The translations under genes and the position numbers were made by a program. From Clostridia bacterium (GTDB lineage Bacteria > Bacillota > Clostridia > Oscillospirales > Acutalibacteraceae), in NCBI GenBank assembly GCA_017560255.1, contig JAFYOI010000014.1:55824-119823 (forward strand): a stretch of 64,000 bases of DNA. Direction: 5' to 3'. Below are positions 7,630 through 17,477 of this stretch, piece by piece. Position 1 is the first letter of the stretch; every line of letters starts with the position of its first letter. The notes beneath the pieces were generated by a model that worked only from the letters and a program-made list of their open reading frames with translations, ran no database searches and was not told the origin of the DNA.

Positions 7630-9312
7630 ATGGTAACTGCCGCAAAACTGCTTAACGCCTGCAATTGTTCAATGTACAAAATGCTCGAAAAAACGGCGAG
7701 CAAAAATCCCGAAGGCGTTGCGATTTCATATTTTAATAACGACATAACGTATTCGGACCTTTTGACGAGTGTTAAAAAAATTGCCGCCGCTCTGAGCGTT
7801 CAGGGAGTCGGTAGGGGCGATAACGTAATAATATGCATGCCAAATATGCCACAAGCGATAATTGCAATTTACGCTTGCAATTTAGTCGGCGCAGTGTGTC
7901 ACATCCTGCACCCTCTTTCAACTGCCCGCGAGGTACGCAGGATTGTTGAAATCACATCTTGCAAAATTGCTTTCTGTGACAGAAACTCTGAAAGATGTTT
8001 TGACGGACTTGACGTTACGTTGGTCTGTTCAGATATTGCGGGATACGTAAAAAACAACTTCAAAGGTATTTTGTCAAGTGCAAAATTACGTTTCAAAAAC
8101 AATAAAAATTACCTCCCCGCACACGTTAAGCGTAAGTTTCTCTGGTCAACTTTTCTCAACAAATTCGATGCAAAGATGCAGGAACTGGATACTGCTCAGG
8201 GCTTTGGTTCTGACGCCTGCGCCGTGCTTTACGACTACTCCAAAGGCACTATGAGCAGCGGCATAGTTATAACCAATTCATCGGTGAACGTGCTTGCCAA
8301 GCAAATTCATTTCTATTTCAGACGATACGGAATTGAAAACGGAATGCTGACTGCTATGCCCTTGTTTCACGGCACAGGATTTGGTCTTTGTATGCACACG
8401 GCAATTACAATCGGCATACCTCAAGTACTTGTGCCCGAATTTTCACCCGATGAATGCTGCAAAGTAATTTTCGATAAGAAGCCGGATATGATTTTCCTTG
8501 CACCGACGTTTTTTGAAGAAATTGTAAAACTCAAACTGTTTGATGATGCCGACCTTTCGTTTATCAGAGTAATCGGCAGTATAGGTCACTATCAACATCA
8601 GAACCTCAAAGTAAAGATGAACAAACTGCTCAAAACAGGTAAATCCACTGCTCGACTCATTTCCGCATACGGCAGACTCGAGTGTATTTCCGTTTGTGCT
8701 ATGGAGCCCCCATATAACGGAGTAAACAGTGGCGGTTGTGTCGGAATGGCCCTGCCTGCAACAACAATCAAAGTTGTTGACACTGTCACAAACGATTCAT
8801 TGCTTGACCTTGACGGTGAAATTTGTATTAATTCTCCTACTGTTACAAGGGGTTATTATCACAATCCATCCGCAACGTCCAAGAGGCTCCGCCTTCACGA
8901 TGATGGTAAAATCTGGTTTCACACTGGCGATATCGGTCGAATTACGGAAGACGGTGTGTTGTACTTCAAACAATGCTTTGACAGAGCGTTGGAAATTATG
9001 GGATATACAATATATCCCTCTGTAATTGAAGATGAAATCTGCGCTCTTGAAGAAGTGGTTACCTGCTGTGTTGTTGATGACGTAGATAAGGATGGCAACA
9101 CTGTGCTCTGTGCGCTTGTTGTACCCGAAAATGACGTTAACCTTAGTTCAAAAGAAACAAAACTCCGCAACAAAATTGTTGAAAGTGTTTCAAAAAATCT
9201 CAACTATATGTCTACCCCGAAAAAGATTGTATTCTCTTATAATCTACCACTCAGCAGCACAGGTTCAATTGATTACGTTGCCGTAAAGGAATACGTCAAC
9301 GACCATTCATGA
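7630..9312 (+). CDS. Divergent class I adenylate-forming enzyme (AMP-binding family)
   Basis: 560 residues with the overall ANL (acyl-CoA synthetase/NRPS adenylation) fold. The start is the ATG at 7630, preceded by a near-perfect AAAGGAGGTG site at 7614-7623; the longer frame from a TTG at 7609 would translate that site. Visible family blocks are TGVxRGD-like GVGRGDNV, the MPLFHGTG motif, WFHTGDIGRI (A7) and DRALEIMGYTIYP (A8). However, the phosphate-binding loop reads YSKGTMSSGIV instead of YTSGTTGxPKG, and the C-terminal catalytic Lys motif PxxxxGK reads LSSTGSI, with Lys replaced by Ser. Catalytic competence is therefore doubtful. It follows sufB by 33 bases, likely in the same transcript; a role with SufCB is unproven. 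Confidence 0.8.
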   Translation: MVTAAKLLNACNCSMYKMLEKTASKNPEGVAISYFNNDITYSDLLTSVKKIAAALSVQGVGRGDNVIICMPNMPQAIIAIYACNLVGAVCHILHPLSTAREVRRIVEITSCKIAFCDRNSERCFDGLDVTLVCSDIAGYVKNNFKGILSSAKLRFKNNKNYLPAHVKRKFLWSTFLNKFDAKMQELDTAQGFGSDACAVLYDYSKGTMSSGIVITNSSVNVLAKQIHFYFRRYGIENGMLTAMPLFHGTGFGLCMHTAITIGIPQVLVPEFSPDECCKVIFDKKPDMIFLAPTFFEEIVKLKLFDDADLSFIRVIGSIGHYQHQNLKVKMNKLLKTGKSTARLISAYGRLECISVCAMEPPYNGVNSGGCVGMALPATTIKVVDTVTNDSLLDLDGEICINSPTVTRGYYHNPSATSKRLRLHDDGKIWFHTGDIGRITEDGVLYFKQCFDRALEIMGYTIYPSVIEDEICALEEVVTCCVVDDVDKDGNTVLCALVVPENDVNLSSKETKLRNKIVESVSKNLNYMSTPKKIVFSYNLPLSSTGSIDYVAVKEYVNDHS

Positions 9313-9330
9313 TTTTAATTTAATTACGTA

Positions 9331-9370
9331 AAAATCCCTTTGGATGCTACCGCATACAAAGGGATTTTTT
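9331..9370. terminator. Bidirectional terminator after the sufCB operon
   Basis: Stem AAAATCCCTTTG / CAAAGGGATTTT (9331-9342 with 9357-9368), T-run after it on + and A-run before it. Convergent stops at 9312 and 9378 share it. Confidence 0.88.
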
Positions 9371-9377
9371 GATTATA

Positions 9378-11429
9378 TTATTCCTGTTGTTCTGTTTTGA
9401 TGACCTTGCCGAAAACAACGCCCCAATAATCATTTTCCAATATTTTTACAGAGTAAACAAATCTCTGTTTGACAATTGAATTAACAGTATCAACGTATTC
9501 ATCCGATATTTCCGCACCGGTAAAACTTGTCACTTCACCCGTTGCGGCATCGTAACGAGCAATATCCGTTATCCAACTACGGTTGCTCAACATAACAATA
9601 TTACTGTCCGGCGAGAATATATCACGTCCCATAAGAAGTCGTGAATCATACTGCATTCCGAACAAATTTGAAAGTGTCGGCAAAATGTCAAGGGTTGAGC
9701 ACGGGGTATCAACAACCGTATGTTCCATTCCATAACTCCAGATAATCAACGAACTTTTATAAATTTCAAAAGCCGTATCAACTTCTTTACCTGCAAGTTC
9801 ATCTATCGTTTCTTTACCAAGCGCATAAGGGTAATGGTCTGCATACATCACGATTACCGTATCTTCAAGTTTGCCTGCTTTTTCAAGCGACGACAAAAGA
9901 TAATTCATCGCAAATTCAAGTTCAAGGTTGCAGGCAAGATAAGCCTTTGCGCTCTCAGACAATTTTAGATCAGCAACGTATTCCTTATTCTTACTAGCAA
10001 TCTCATTACTTGAAAAAGTATAGGTTGCATGACCGCTTACCGTCATATAGTAAGTATGGAATTTATCATCGTTTACGTACTCGTCAACGGTTTCCATAAT
10101 CATTTCAAGGTCGGACTCCGGCCATGATAATTCCATATCAAGTCCGTTTTCATATCCTCCGCCGTTTCCCTTGTACTTATCGTATCCCATAGCGGGATAG
10201 GTCATCTGACGGTCATAGTATCGGTAGTCGTGATTATGGTAGGCATAAACGTCGTAACCGATGGAGTTGAACTGATTGCCAAGACAAAACGGCAAATAAT
10301 TATCCGCCGATTCCTTATGACTCCAAACACCCGTTTTTGGCATAAGGCTCATACTGGGTACATATTCTCCGTCCGTTGTTGACGTCCACCATAGTGGCAC
10401 GTAGAAGTTTGTAAACTCAAATCCCTCCGTTGCGAGACGATAAAGAGTTGGTGTCAGTTCCTTGTCAATGGCAAGGTTTGAGAAAGACTCACAACAAAGA
10501 ACAATCAGGTTCTTATCCTTGAACATTCCCGTATATTTATTCTTTTGCGTTCCTTTTGCGGCAGAAAAATAACCATGCATACTGAGAAGTTCGGGATCGG
10601 TCTCATTTGCCATAAGACTGTCAAAATCAATATCCATTACATTATAGTTATTTGGTGTAGGCGATGTAATTGGCTTTGAAGTTGTGCCCGTTGTATTATC
10701 GTCTGTCGGAAGTTCAACGTAACTGTCGTCACCCAACTGTTCTTCAAAACCAAATATCGTCCTTTGTATATCCAGGCGGAAGTTGGTCATAACACCGAAT
10801 ATTCTCTGTGTGGGCTCTACGTCATAAACGTTGTGATAGTACGTATGGGGGCCGTTTGCTTCGCCCGAAGTAAACTGTACGGCAACAACCATGGCAAGAT
10901 AAGCGACAACACAAGTGGCAACAACGATTCCCTTGAATTTCAACTTACTGCGCTTAAAGTTAAAAAATTTCCTACCAAAAATAATAAGAAAAAGCAGAGG
11001 AATTAAAAACACAATCAGCGCGTAAAGGCGGTTAAGAATCATAACGAATACCATTGAGTAAAATTCTGCCGCCTGACCCGCACCTTCAACGGAGTTAAAG
11101 GGAAGCGGTCGCTGAAAAAATGAAAAATAAACGATTTGCGTTCCAAAAAGCAGGAAAGTCAAAGCGGATAACACAATTGCAACAGCATAATTGACTTTCT
11201 CATTTTTTGAGAGATTTGACAGAATATAAAATACTCCGCCAAAAATGATCGAAGAAAACAAAATATATAAAAGCGTTCTGAGAATTGTAACATTGCCCCA
11301 CGACGTTATGTAAACAAAGAGATTGAACGTCAATTCAAGATACAAAATCGACACAGGAAAAAACAACGCAAATCCGTATTTTTTCAAGAACGCTCTGAAA
11401 CCCGTTGATGTATTTGTATTGGCGTCCAT
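9378..11429 (-). CDS. LtaS-like membrane sulfatase (lipoteichoic acid synthase family)
   Basis: Membrane-anchored phosphoglycerol-transferase-type protein of 683 residues. Five predicted TM segments lie in the first ~210 residues, followed by a disordered Thr/Pro/Asn linker and an extracellular sulfatase domain. The LtaS-type metal site is recognisable: Glu in LCCESFSNLAI, the nucleophilic Thr in WTSTTDGEYV, His in TVSGHATY, and Asp-His in YADHYPYAL. A GGAGG site 7 bases before the ATG at 11429 defines the start; a longer reading from 11447 would overlap the kinase gene. Third gene of the regulator-kinase-LtaS operon. The exact polymer made is unknown; polyglycerol-phosphate modification is inferred. 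Confidence 0.87.
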   Translation of the reverse strand: MDANTNTSTGFRAFLKKYGFALFFPVSILYLELTFNLFVYITSWGNVTILRTLLYILFSSIIFGGVFYILSNLSKNEKVNYAVAIVLSALTFLLFGTQIVYFSFFQRPLPFNSVEGAGQAAEFYSMVFVMILNRLYALIVFLIPLLFLIIFGRKFFNFKRSKLKFKGIVVATCVVAYLAMVVAVQFTSGEANGPHTYYHNVYDVEPTQRIFGVMTNFRLDIQRTIFGFEEQLGDDSYVELPTDDNTTGTTSKPITSPTPNNYNVMDIDFDSLMANETDPELLSMHGYFSAAKGTQKNKYTGMFKDKNLIVLCCESFSNLAIDKELTPTLYRLATEGFEFTNFYVPLWWTSTTDGEYVPSMSLMPKTGVWSHKESADNYLPFCLGNQFNSIGYDVYAYHNHDYRYYDRQMTYPAMGYDKYKGNGGGYENGLDMELSWPESDLEMIMETVDEYVNDDKFHTYYMTVSGHATYTFSSNEIASKNKEYVADLKLSESAKAYLACNLELEFAMNYLLSSLEKAGKLEDTVIVMYADHYPYALGKETIDELAGKEVDTAFEIYKSSLIIWSYGMEHTVVDTPCSTLDILPTLSNLFGMQYDSRLLMGRDIFSPDSNIVMLSNRSWITDIARYDAATGEVTSFTGAEISDEYVDTVNSIVKQRFVYSVKILENDYWGVVFGKVIKTEQQE

Positions 11430-11443
11430 AATCCCGCCTCCTG

Positions 11444-12775
11444 TCATTTCATATTTATCGGTGCAGTTATTGTAAACTGCGTAAACTCACCATATTCGGA
11501 CGAAACTTCAATTTTAAATCCGAGATTTGATCCAAGAAGCCCAAGCATTGAAAGGCCGATTCCACTGCCCGAAATATCCGTTGCACGCACGTCATCGGCA
11601 CGATAGAATCTGTCAAAAATTCTTGGCAAATCCTCACGTCTGATTCCTCTGCCTGAATCATAGAAAGTAATTGCAATCTCATCATCACGGACTTTTGTGG
11701 CGGTGATTTTGATTTTGTCACCCTCCGAGGTGTATTTGAAAGCATTGTCAAGCAAAATAATAAATGCACGTTTCATTTTTTCATAGTCCCATCCGACAAT
11801 TATATCTTCGGGCATAACTTCAAATGTAAACTCCTTATTCTGCACTTCGGCAAGAACGGAAAATACATCATCGGAAATTTTGTTCAGCATCTCACTGAGG
11901 CCAAATTGTGTTATGTTATGGTCTGCAAACGCGTCCTCTTTTGACAACATAATCAGATGATTGCTCATCTTTTCCATTGCGGTTATTTCGGAAATTACGT
12001 CCGAAATCTCCTTTGTATGCTCCTGAATTTCATCGCCCGGATAACGCGAGATAAGTTCCATCTTGCCCTTGATTATTGCAAGCGGAGTGCGCATCTCGTG
12101 GCTTGCATCCTGGACAAAGAGTATCTGCTTTCGGTACGCTTCCCTGATTGGTGCAAGAATCTTTTTGGAATAGAACTTTGCAACAAACCAGACACCGACA
12201 AAAGCAAGCACAAGCGCTGATACGAGTGCAATTGAAAGTTTCAGAAGCGCATCATATTCCGGCTCAACATTACGCGCAATTACGATTGTTATGCCCTTTT
12301 CAGTAACAGCAACACCCTTGAAATCAATGTTTCTGAATTTGAACTCGGAAACACCATTTTCAATGTCTGACAAGTCAGCAGTTATAGAGCGGGTATAATA
12401 TCCGTCAATCGACGACCATAAAAGCTGATCATTGACAAAAATGAAGCGGACATACTTCAACGCTTTTCCATCAGTGTAGCCGCCGAAGAAGTTTTCAAAT
12501 CCCTGTGGCGGTGCAATCTGCGGCGGTGTATCCATAGGAACGTTCAGATCAGGTACGGAATTGCTTTCAAAAAGACTTTTGAGCACTGTGGATTCCACCG
12601 TTTTGTACTGCTCCAGTTCACTGTTTACGGCACGGAATGTAACGAATTTGTACGTCAGCATAACCACGCCCGAAAAAAGAAGCATTACAAGCATTGATAC
12701 CGCCATTATTACAAGCACAATTTTCTTTCGCGTTTTGGTAAAAAGTTTTTCACTGTGTGTTACTTTATTTTCCAT
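11444..12775 (-). CDS. Sensor histidine kinase
   Basis: Membrane-bound kinase of 443 residues. TM1 is about residues 18-42, followed by an extracytoplasmic sensor region of about 140 residues and TM2 at about 178-198. The phospho-accepting His226 sits in DASHEMRTPLAIIKG. The HATPase domain shows the N box (AFIILLDNAFKYTSEG), G1 (FYDSGRGIRREDL) and G2 (GSGIGLSML). Its ATG overlaps the stop of the response regulator by one base, so the two are translationally coupled. The stop lies 14 bases before the LtaS-like gene, suggesting this system responds to envelope conditions. The sensor domain is not recognised. Confidence 0.92.
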   Translation of the reverse strand: MENKVTHSEKLFTKTRKKIVLVIMAVSMLVMLLFSGVVMLTYKFVTFRAVNSELEQYKTVESTVLKSLFESNSVPDLNVPMDTPPQIAPPQGFENFFGGYTDGKALKYVRFIFVNDQLLWSSIDGYYTRSITADLSDIENGVSEFKFRNIDFKGVAVTEKGITIVIARNVEPEYDALLKLSIALVSALVLAFVGVWFVAKFYSKKILAPIREAYRKQILFVQDASHEMRTPLAIIKGKMELISRYPGDEIQEHTKEISDVISEITAMEKMSNHLIMLSKEDAFADHNITQFGLSEMLNKISDDVFSVLAEVQNKEFTFEVMPEDIIVGWDYEKMKRAFIILLDNAFKYTSEGDKIKITATKVRDDEIAITFYDSGRGIRREDLPRIFDRFYRADDVRATDISGSGIGLSMLGLLGSNLGFKIEVSSEYGEFTQFTITAPINMK

Positions 12776-13467
12776 TATTCTCCCTCATCGAAGATGTAAC
12801 CCATTCCTCGTTTGGTTACAATATATTGGTCATATCCATACGGTGCAAGTTTCTTACGGAGCATACTTACATAAACTTCAATTATGCTCTCACCCGCATC
12901 ACTGTCAATTCCGCAAATCCTTGAAAAAATCTGGTTTTTAAATAACAACGTATTACGATTTACAAGGAAATATTCTAACAACCGCAGAAGTTTCTCCTGC
13001 ATCGGTATTTCTGCAACCGTCCCCTGCTCCGTACGAACAAAGCACTTTTGTTGCGACAAGTCAATGGACAAACCTTTGAAGGAAACCTTGTTGACCGTTG
13101 TCATCTTACCGATGCTGCGGAGCACCGCATACGCTCTCGCTCTTAATTCCTCCATATAAAACGGCTTTGTCAAATAATCGTTTGTGCCAAGTTCAAAAGC
13201 CACCAATTTGTCGTCAAGCCCTTCCTTCGCGGTCAGTATTATAACGCCGACGTTTTTGTTCTGCTTTTTTATATGGCGCAAAACAGATATGCCGTCCACA
13301 TTCGGAAGCATCAGGTCAAGCACCACCAGGTCATACTCATCGTAATCGTAATATGCTATCGCTTCCGCTCCGTCATAGACGGCGGTCACCTCAAAATCAT
13401 TTGCCAAAAAGTCGCAAACGCTTGCACTGAGTTTTTTGTTATCTTCAACAAGCAAAATTTTAAACAT
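12775..13467 (-). CDS. OmpR-family response regulator
   Basis: Transcription factor of 230 residues. The receiver domain (1-118) has acidic residues in LVEDNKK, the phosphorylation site Asp51 in LVVLDLMLP, and the Lys of LTAKEG. A winged-helix DNA-binding domain occupies the C-terminus (EKLLRLLEYFLVNRNTLLFK, VYVSMLRKKL, IVTKRGMGYIF). First gene of the three-gene unit with the kinase and the LtaS-like enzyme. A 14-bp palindrome at 13491-13504 lies 24 bases upstream of the start and is a candidate autoregulatory site. Confidence 0.93.
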   Translation of the reverse strand: MFKILLVEDNKKLSASVCDFLANDFEVTAVYDGAEAIAYYDYDEYDLVVLDLMLPNVDGISVLRHIKKQNKNVGVIILTAKEGLDDKLVAFELGTNDYLTKPFYMEELRARAYAVLRSIGKMTTVNKVSFKGLSIDLSQQKCFVRTEQGTVAEIPMQEKLLRLLEYFLVNRNTLLFKNQIFSRICGIDSDAGESIIEVYVSMLRKKLAPYGYDQYIVTKRGMGYIFDEGE

Positions 13468-13490
13468 AAAATCACTTCCAAAGCAAATTT

Positions 13491-13504
13491 ATAACCTTGG
13501 TTAT
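13491..13504. promoter_or_regulatory. Palindrome upstream of the response regulator (candidate operator)
   Basis: ATAACCTTGGTTAT, perfect 6-bp arms around TT/GG, in the short gap between folC and the regulator gene. It overlaps a possible -10 (TATAAA read on the minus strand, bases 13488-13493). A binding role is inferred. Confidence 0.4.
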
Positions 13505-13529
13505 CCGAAGTAAATATAATTGTCTTCTC

Positions 13530-14828
13530 TTAAATTTTGCTGAATTTATCAAGTAATATCTTTCTTACGTCGCCCGCAAGATACAACGAGCCGCCGACCA
13601 CGAGGGTCTCCCCTTCCGTGAGTAATTCACCGGCAAGGAGTATCGCCTTTTCAGAATTTTCACAAGCGATTACATCAGCGCAATACTTCTTTGCACACTC
13701 ACAAAGTACGTCAACGTTTTCACTGCGGGGGTTTGATGCGGTAGTCACTATAATCCGGCTGAAAAGCGGAGACAAACGTTTAAAATAGGAATCGTAGTCC
13801 TTGTCTCGCATAAAGCCGATAACAGCAGTTATTTTGCCGCTCACGTTTAAGCACAGATTATCGTGAAGCACATTGCATGCACCTTCATTATGTCCACCGT
13901 CCAGCAACACAAGAGGAGAATCACAAATAACTTCCATACGCGCCGCAATTACGGCGTTTGCAATTCCGCTGACAATACTGCTTTCACTGATATCAAAGCC
14001 GTTTTCACTAATCGCACGGGCGGTTTCGATGGCATTGATTGCATTACACACCTGATACTTGCCCGACAGGCGCACTGAGTATTTTACGCCCTTGTATTCG
14101 AAACGAGTACCGAAAATATCTTCACTCTCAATCACGGCAAGAGAAAAATCACCAACATGCAAAGAGTTGTTCTTTTCTTTTGCGGTTTTTTCAATCACCC
14201 TGAGCGCTTCATTATCGAGTTGCGGATAAGCAACGGTTACGCCGCCCTGCTTTATTATTCCGCATTTTTCAGCGGCAATTTTCGCAACGGTATCACCGAG
14301 AATTTCCGTATGATCAAGCGAAATTGAAGTAATTACACTTGCAAGCGGAGTTTCGATAACGTTGGTTGAATCAAGTCTGCCACCGAGTCCGACTTCAAGA
14401 ACGACAACGTCGCAATTATTACGTTCGAAATACAAAAAGCCGACCGCCGTCACAATTTCAAACTCGGTTGCACAAATGCCCTGATCGTCCAGTTCCTCAA
14501 CGATGGGTTTTACTTCTTCCACAAGTTCTGCGAGTTCATCGTGAGTAATCATATTGCCGTTAATCTGCATTCGTTCGCAAAAATCCACCACGTAGGGAGA
14601 GGTAAAAAGTCCCGTTTTGTAGCCGTTTGCTATCATTATTTCAGACAGCATAGTACTTGTTGAACCCTTACCGTTAGTCCCCCCCACGTGAATATATTTA
14701 AGATTTTTTTGAGGATTTCCAAGTGCTTCGCAGAGTTTTTCAATCCTCAGAAGTCCGAGATTGCTGCCAAAGCAATCCCTGCTATGTATAAAGCCAAGAG
14801 CCTCATCATAGGTCAATTTAATCACCAA
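13530..14828 (-). CDS. folC: Bifunctional folylpolyglutamate/dihydrofolate synthase FolC
   Basis: Adds glutamate to folates (and possibly to dihydropteroate) in the cytoplasm. Length 432 residues, typical. The Mur-ligase-type P-loop is HVGGTNGKGSTSTML (about residues 47-61). LFTSPYVVDFCERMQING is the folate-binding loop, and GHNEGA is the conserved C-terminal element. No ATG exists near the N-terminus: start is TTG at 14828 or GTG at 14825, directly next to the valS stop codon and without a strong Shine-Dalgarno. Translation is probably coupled to valS. Last gene of prfB-valS-folC; a valS-folC pairing is also found in Bacillus. Confidence 0.93.
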   Translation of the reverse strand: MVIKLTYDEALGFIHSRDCFGSNLGLLRIEKLCEALGNPQKNLKYIHVGGTNGKGSTSTMLSEIMIANGYKTGLFTSPYVVDFCERMQINGNMITHDELAELVEEVKPIVEELDDQGICATEFEIVTAVGFLYFERNNCDVVVLEVGLGGRLDSTNVIETPLASVITSISLDHTEILGDTVAKIAAEKCGIIKQGGVTVAYPQLDNEALRVIEKTAKEKNNSLHVGDFSLAVIESEDIFGTRFEYKGVKYSVRLSGKYQVCNAINAIETARAISENGFDISESSIVSGIANAVIAARMEVICDSPLVLLDGGHNEGACNVLHDNLCLNVSGKITAVIGFMRDKDYDSYFKRLSPLFSRIIVTTASNPRSENVDVLCECAKKYCADVIACENSEKAILLAGELLTEGETLVVGGSLYLAGDVRKILLDKFSKI

Positions 14829-17453
14829 CTAATTTAATTTTGCCAAACTTTCGTCAATGAGAGCGATTTTCTCATTGAGTTTTGCAAGCGCCTGACGCTG
14901 TCCTTCAACAACCTTTTCGGGCGCTTTTGCCACGAACGACGGATTATTGAGTTTGTTCATAATGAACTCAACGTCCTTCATAGCGGCATCCTTTTCCTTA
15001 TTGAGCCTTGCGCGTTCAGCCTCAAAGTCAACAAGGTCACCCATCGGAATATAAATTCTTGCACTGTCAGTTACAACGCTGACTGCATTCGGCAGTTCAA
15101 AATTGCTGCCGATTTCAACCTCCGACGCATAAGCAAGTTTCATAATAATTTTCTCGCCCATCTTGAAGGTATCAGCATAGGCAGTGTCAATGCAAACTTT
15201 TGCTTTCTTTGACGGGGGGACGTTCATCTCCGCACGGCGATTTCTGATTGCTTTTATAGCATTGATGATATGATCCATAGCCTTTTCATCCTGCTCAAAG
15301 TTGAGCGCTTCATCATATTCAAACCACTTTGCAACCATAATGGATTCGCCCGAATGTGGCAACGTCTGCCAGATTTCTTCCGTTATAAACGGAATGAACG
15401 GGTGGAGTAATACAAGCGCGTTGGACATAATGTAAACGAGAACTTTACGCGCATTCGCTGCACCCTTGCTGTCCTTTTCCCAAAGTCTGATCTTTGCAAT
15501 TTCAATGTACCAGTCGCAGAAAACGTCCCACATAAAATCATAGAGTTTTGCAACGGCAATACCGAGTTCAAACTTTTCAAGATTTTCGGTAACCTCTTTT
15601 GCAAGGGAGTTGAACTTGCTGATGATGAACTTATCCTCCAGTTCAAGTTCATCCGGAAGCGACGGCGCGCCCTCGTCACCATTGAGATTCATAAGGATAA
15701 ATCTTGCCGCATTCCAGAGTTTATTTGCAAAGTTACGGTTAGCCTCTACTCTCTGCTCGGAATATCTCATATCGTTTCCGGGGCTGTTGCCCGTTGCGAG
15801 AGTCAAGCGCAACGCATCAGCGCCGAACTGGTCAATAACTTCAAGCGGATCAATACCGTTGCCCAAAGATTTTGACATCTTTCTGCCCTGAGAGTCACGG
15901 ATGATACCGTGGAAAAGAACAGTATTGAACGGAATTTCTCCCATATGTTCAAGGCCTGAGAAAATCATTCTTGCAACCCAGAAAAAGATGATGTCGTAAC
16001 CCGTAACGAGTGTGCTTGTCGGGTAATATCTCTTCAAATCGGGTGTTTCATCCGGCCAACCAAGAGTTGAGAACGGCCAGAGCGCAGATGAGAACCAAGT
16101 GTCAAGTGTATCGGGGTCCTGCGTCATAGCGGTTGAACCGCACTTGGGACAGGTGTGAACTTCGTCCTTGGAAACGACTGTTTCGCCACAAGCGTCACAG
16201 TACCAAGCGGGGATTCTGTGTCCCCACCAGAGTTGACGGGAGATACACCAATCCTTGATATTCTCCATCCAGTTATAATAAATTTTATCAAAACGCTCGG
16301 GAATGAGTTTGATATCACCCTCACGAACAGCCTTGATTGCAGGCTTTGCAAGCGGCTCCATCTTAACGAACCACTGCTTCTTTACTCTTGGATCAATTGT
16401 TGTGCGGCAACGATAGCAAGTGCCGACGTTGTGCTTGATCGGTTCAACTTTAACGAGGAAGCCGAGTTCATCAAGTTCTTTTACAATCTGCTTTCTGCAT
16501 TCAAGCGCTTCCATTCCGCAGTATTTTCCTGCATTCTCATTAAGATGTCCGTCGTCGGTCATAATGTTGAGAAGCGGGAGATTATGGCGCAGACCAACCT
16601 CAAAGTCATTGGGGTCGTGCGCGGGAGTAATCTTAACAACGCCCGTACCGAAATCCATCTCAACGTAATCATCGGCAATAATTGGAATTTCCTTGTTTAC
16701 AATCGGGAGAATCAAGGTTTTACCAACAAGGTGTGTATAGCGCTCGTCATTCGGATTTACTGCAACTGCAGTATCACCGAGCATTGTTTCGGGACGGGTT
16801 GTTGCAAGTTGCAAATAACCGCTGCCATCTGCGAGCGGATAGCGAAGATGCCAGAAATTACCCTCTGACTCAGCATATTCTACCTCGGCATCCGAGATTG
16901 AAGTTTTACAATGCGGACACCAGTTGATAATCTTTTCACCCTTATAAATAAGTCCTTTTTCATAAAGACGTACGAAAACCTCTTTTACAGCCTTGCTGCA
17001 ACCCTCGTCAAGTGTAAATCTCTCACGCTCCCAGTCACAAGAAGAACCGAGTTTTTTAAGTTGCTCAACGATTCTGTTGCCGTAGGTTTCTTTCCACTGC
17101 CAAGCACGTTTGAGAAATTCCTCTCTGCCGAGGGATTCTTTTGTAACGCCCTCTTTTGCAAGTTGCTCAACGATTTTCGCCTCGGTTGCGATTGAAGCGT
17201 GGTCCGTGCCGGGCACCCAAAGGGTATCATAGCCCTGCAATCTGCGGAATCTGATGAGAATATCCTGCAACGTGTTGTCAAGCGCGTGGCCCATATGAAG
17301 TTGTCCCGTAATGTTTGGTGGTGGGATAACGATTGTGTAGGGTTTCTTTGTTTCGTCAATTTCAGCGTGGAAATAATTTCCGTCAAGCCAGAATTTATAT
17401 ATCCTGTCCTCAACCTCGGCGGGATTGTAGGTTTTTGCAAGTTCCTTTGCCAT
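14829..17453 (-). CDS. valS: Valyl-tRNA synthetase
   Basis: Charges tRNA-Val with valine. 874 residues, class I synthetase. The HIGH-type motif [15 protein letters not shown] is near residue 43-57, and [13 protein letters not shown] is the KMSKS loop. The editing domain (CP1) includes [18 protein letters not shown] zinc finger CDACGET...CPKCGS precedes the KMSKS region. The C-terminus is the coiled-coil arm ([19 protein letters not shown]) typical of ValRS. No T-box leader is visible in the 24-base gap to prfB. Its product would act on the two tRNA-Val genes near 61.4 kb. Confidence 0.97.
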   Translation of the reverse strand: MAKELAKTYNPAEVEDRIYKFWLDGNYFHAEIDETKKPYTIVIPPPNITGQLHMGHALDNTLQDILIRFRRLQGYDTLWVPGTDHASIATEAKIVEQLAKEGVTKESLGREEFLKRAWQWKETYGNRIVEQLKKLGSSCDWERERFTLDEGCSKAVKEVFVRLYEKGLIYKGEKIINWCPHCKTSISDAEVEYAESEGNFWHLRYPLADGSGYLQLATTRPETMLGDTAVAVNPNDERYTHLVGKTLILPIVNKEIPIIADDYVEMDFGTGVVKITPAHDPNDFEVGLRHNLPLLNIMTDDGHLNENAGKYCGMEALECRKQIVKELDELGFLVKVEPIKHNVGTCYRCRTTIDPRVKKQWFVKMEPLAKPAIKAVREGDIKLIPERFDKIYYNWMENIKDWCISRQLWWGHRIPAWYCDACGETVVSKDEVHTCPKCGSTAMTQDPDTLDTWFSSALWPFSTLGWPDETPDLKRYYPTSTLVTGYDIIFFWVARMIFSGLEHMGEIPFNTVLFHGIIRDSQGRKMSKSLGNGIDPLEVIDQFGADALRLTLATGNSPGNDMRYSEQRVEANRNFANKLWNAARFILMNLNGDEGAPSLPDELELEDKFIISKFNSLAKEVTENLEKFELGIAVAKLYDFMWDVFCDWYIEIAKIRLWEKDSKGAANARKVLVYIMSNALVLLHPFIPFITEEIWQTLPHSGESIMVAKWFEYDEALNFEQDEKAMDHIINAIKAIRNRRAEMNVPPSKKAKVCIDTAYADTFKMGEKIIMKLAYASEVEIGSNFELPNAVSVVTDSARIYIPMGDLVDFEAERARLNKEKDAAMKDVEFIMNKLNNPSFVAKAPEKVVEGQRQALAKLNEKIALIDESLAKLN

Positions 17454-17477
17454 AATTCATCCGTCCTTTACTATAAA

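Noticed and set aside
17454..17477. T-box leader before valS
   Set aside because: Only 24 bases separate prfB and valS, too short for a T-box.
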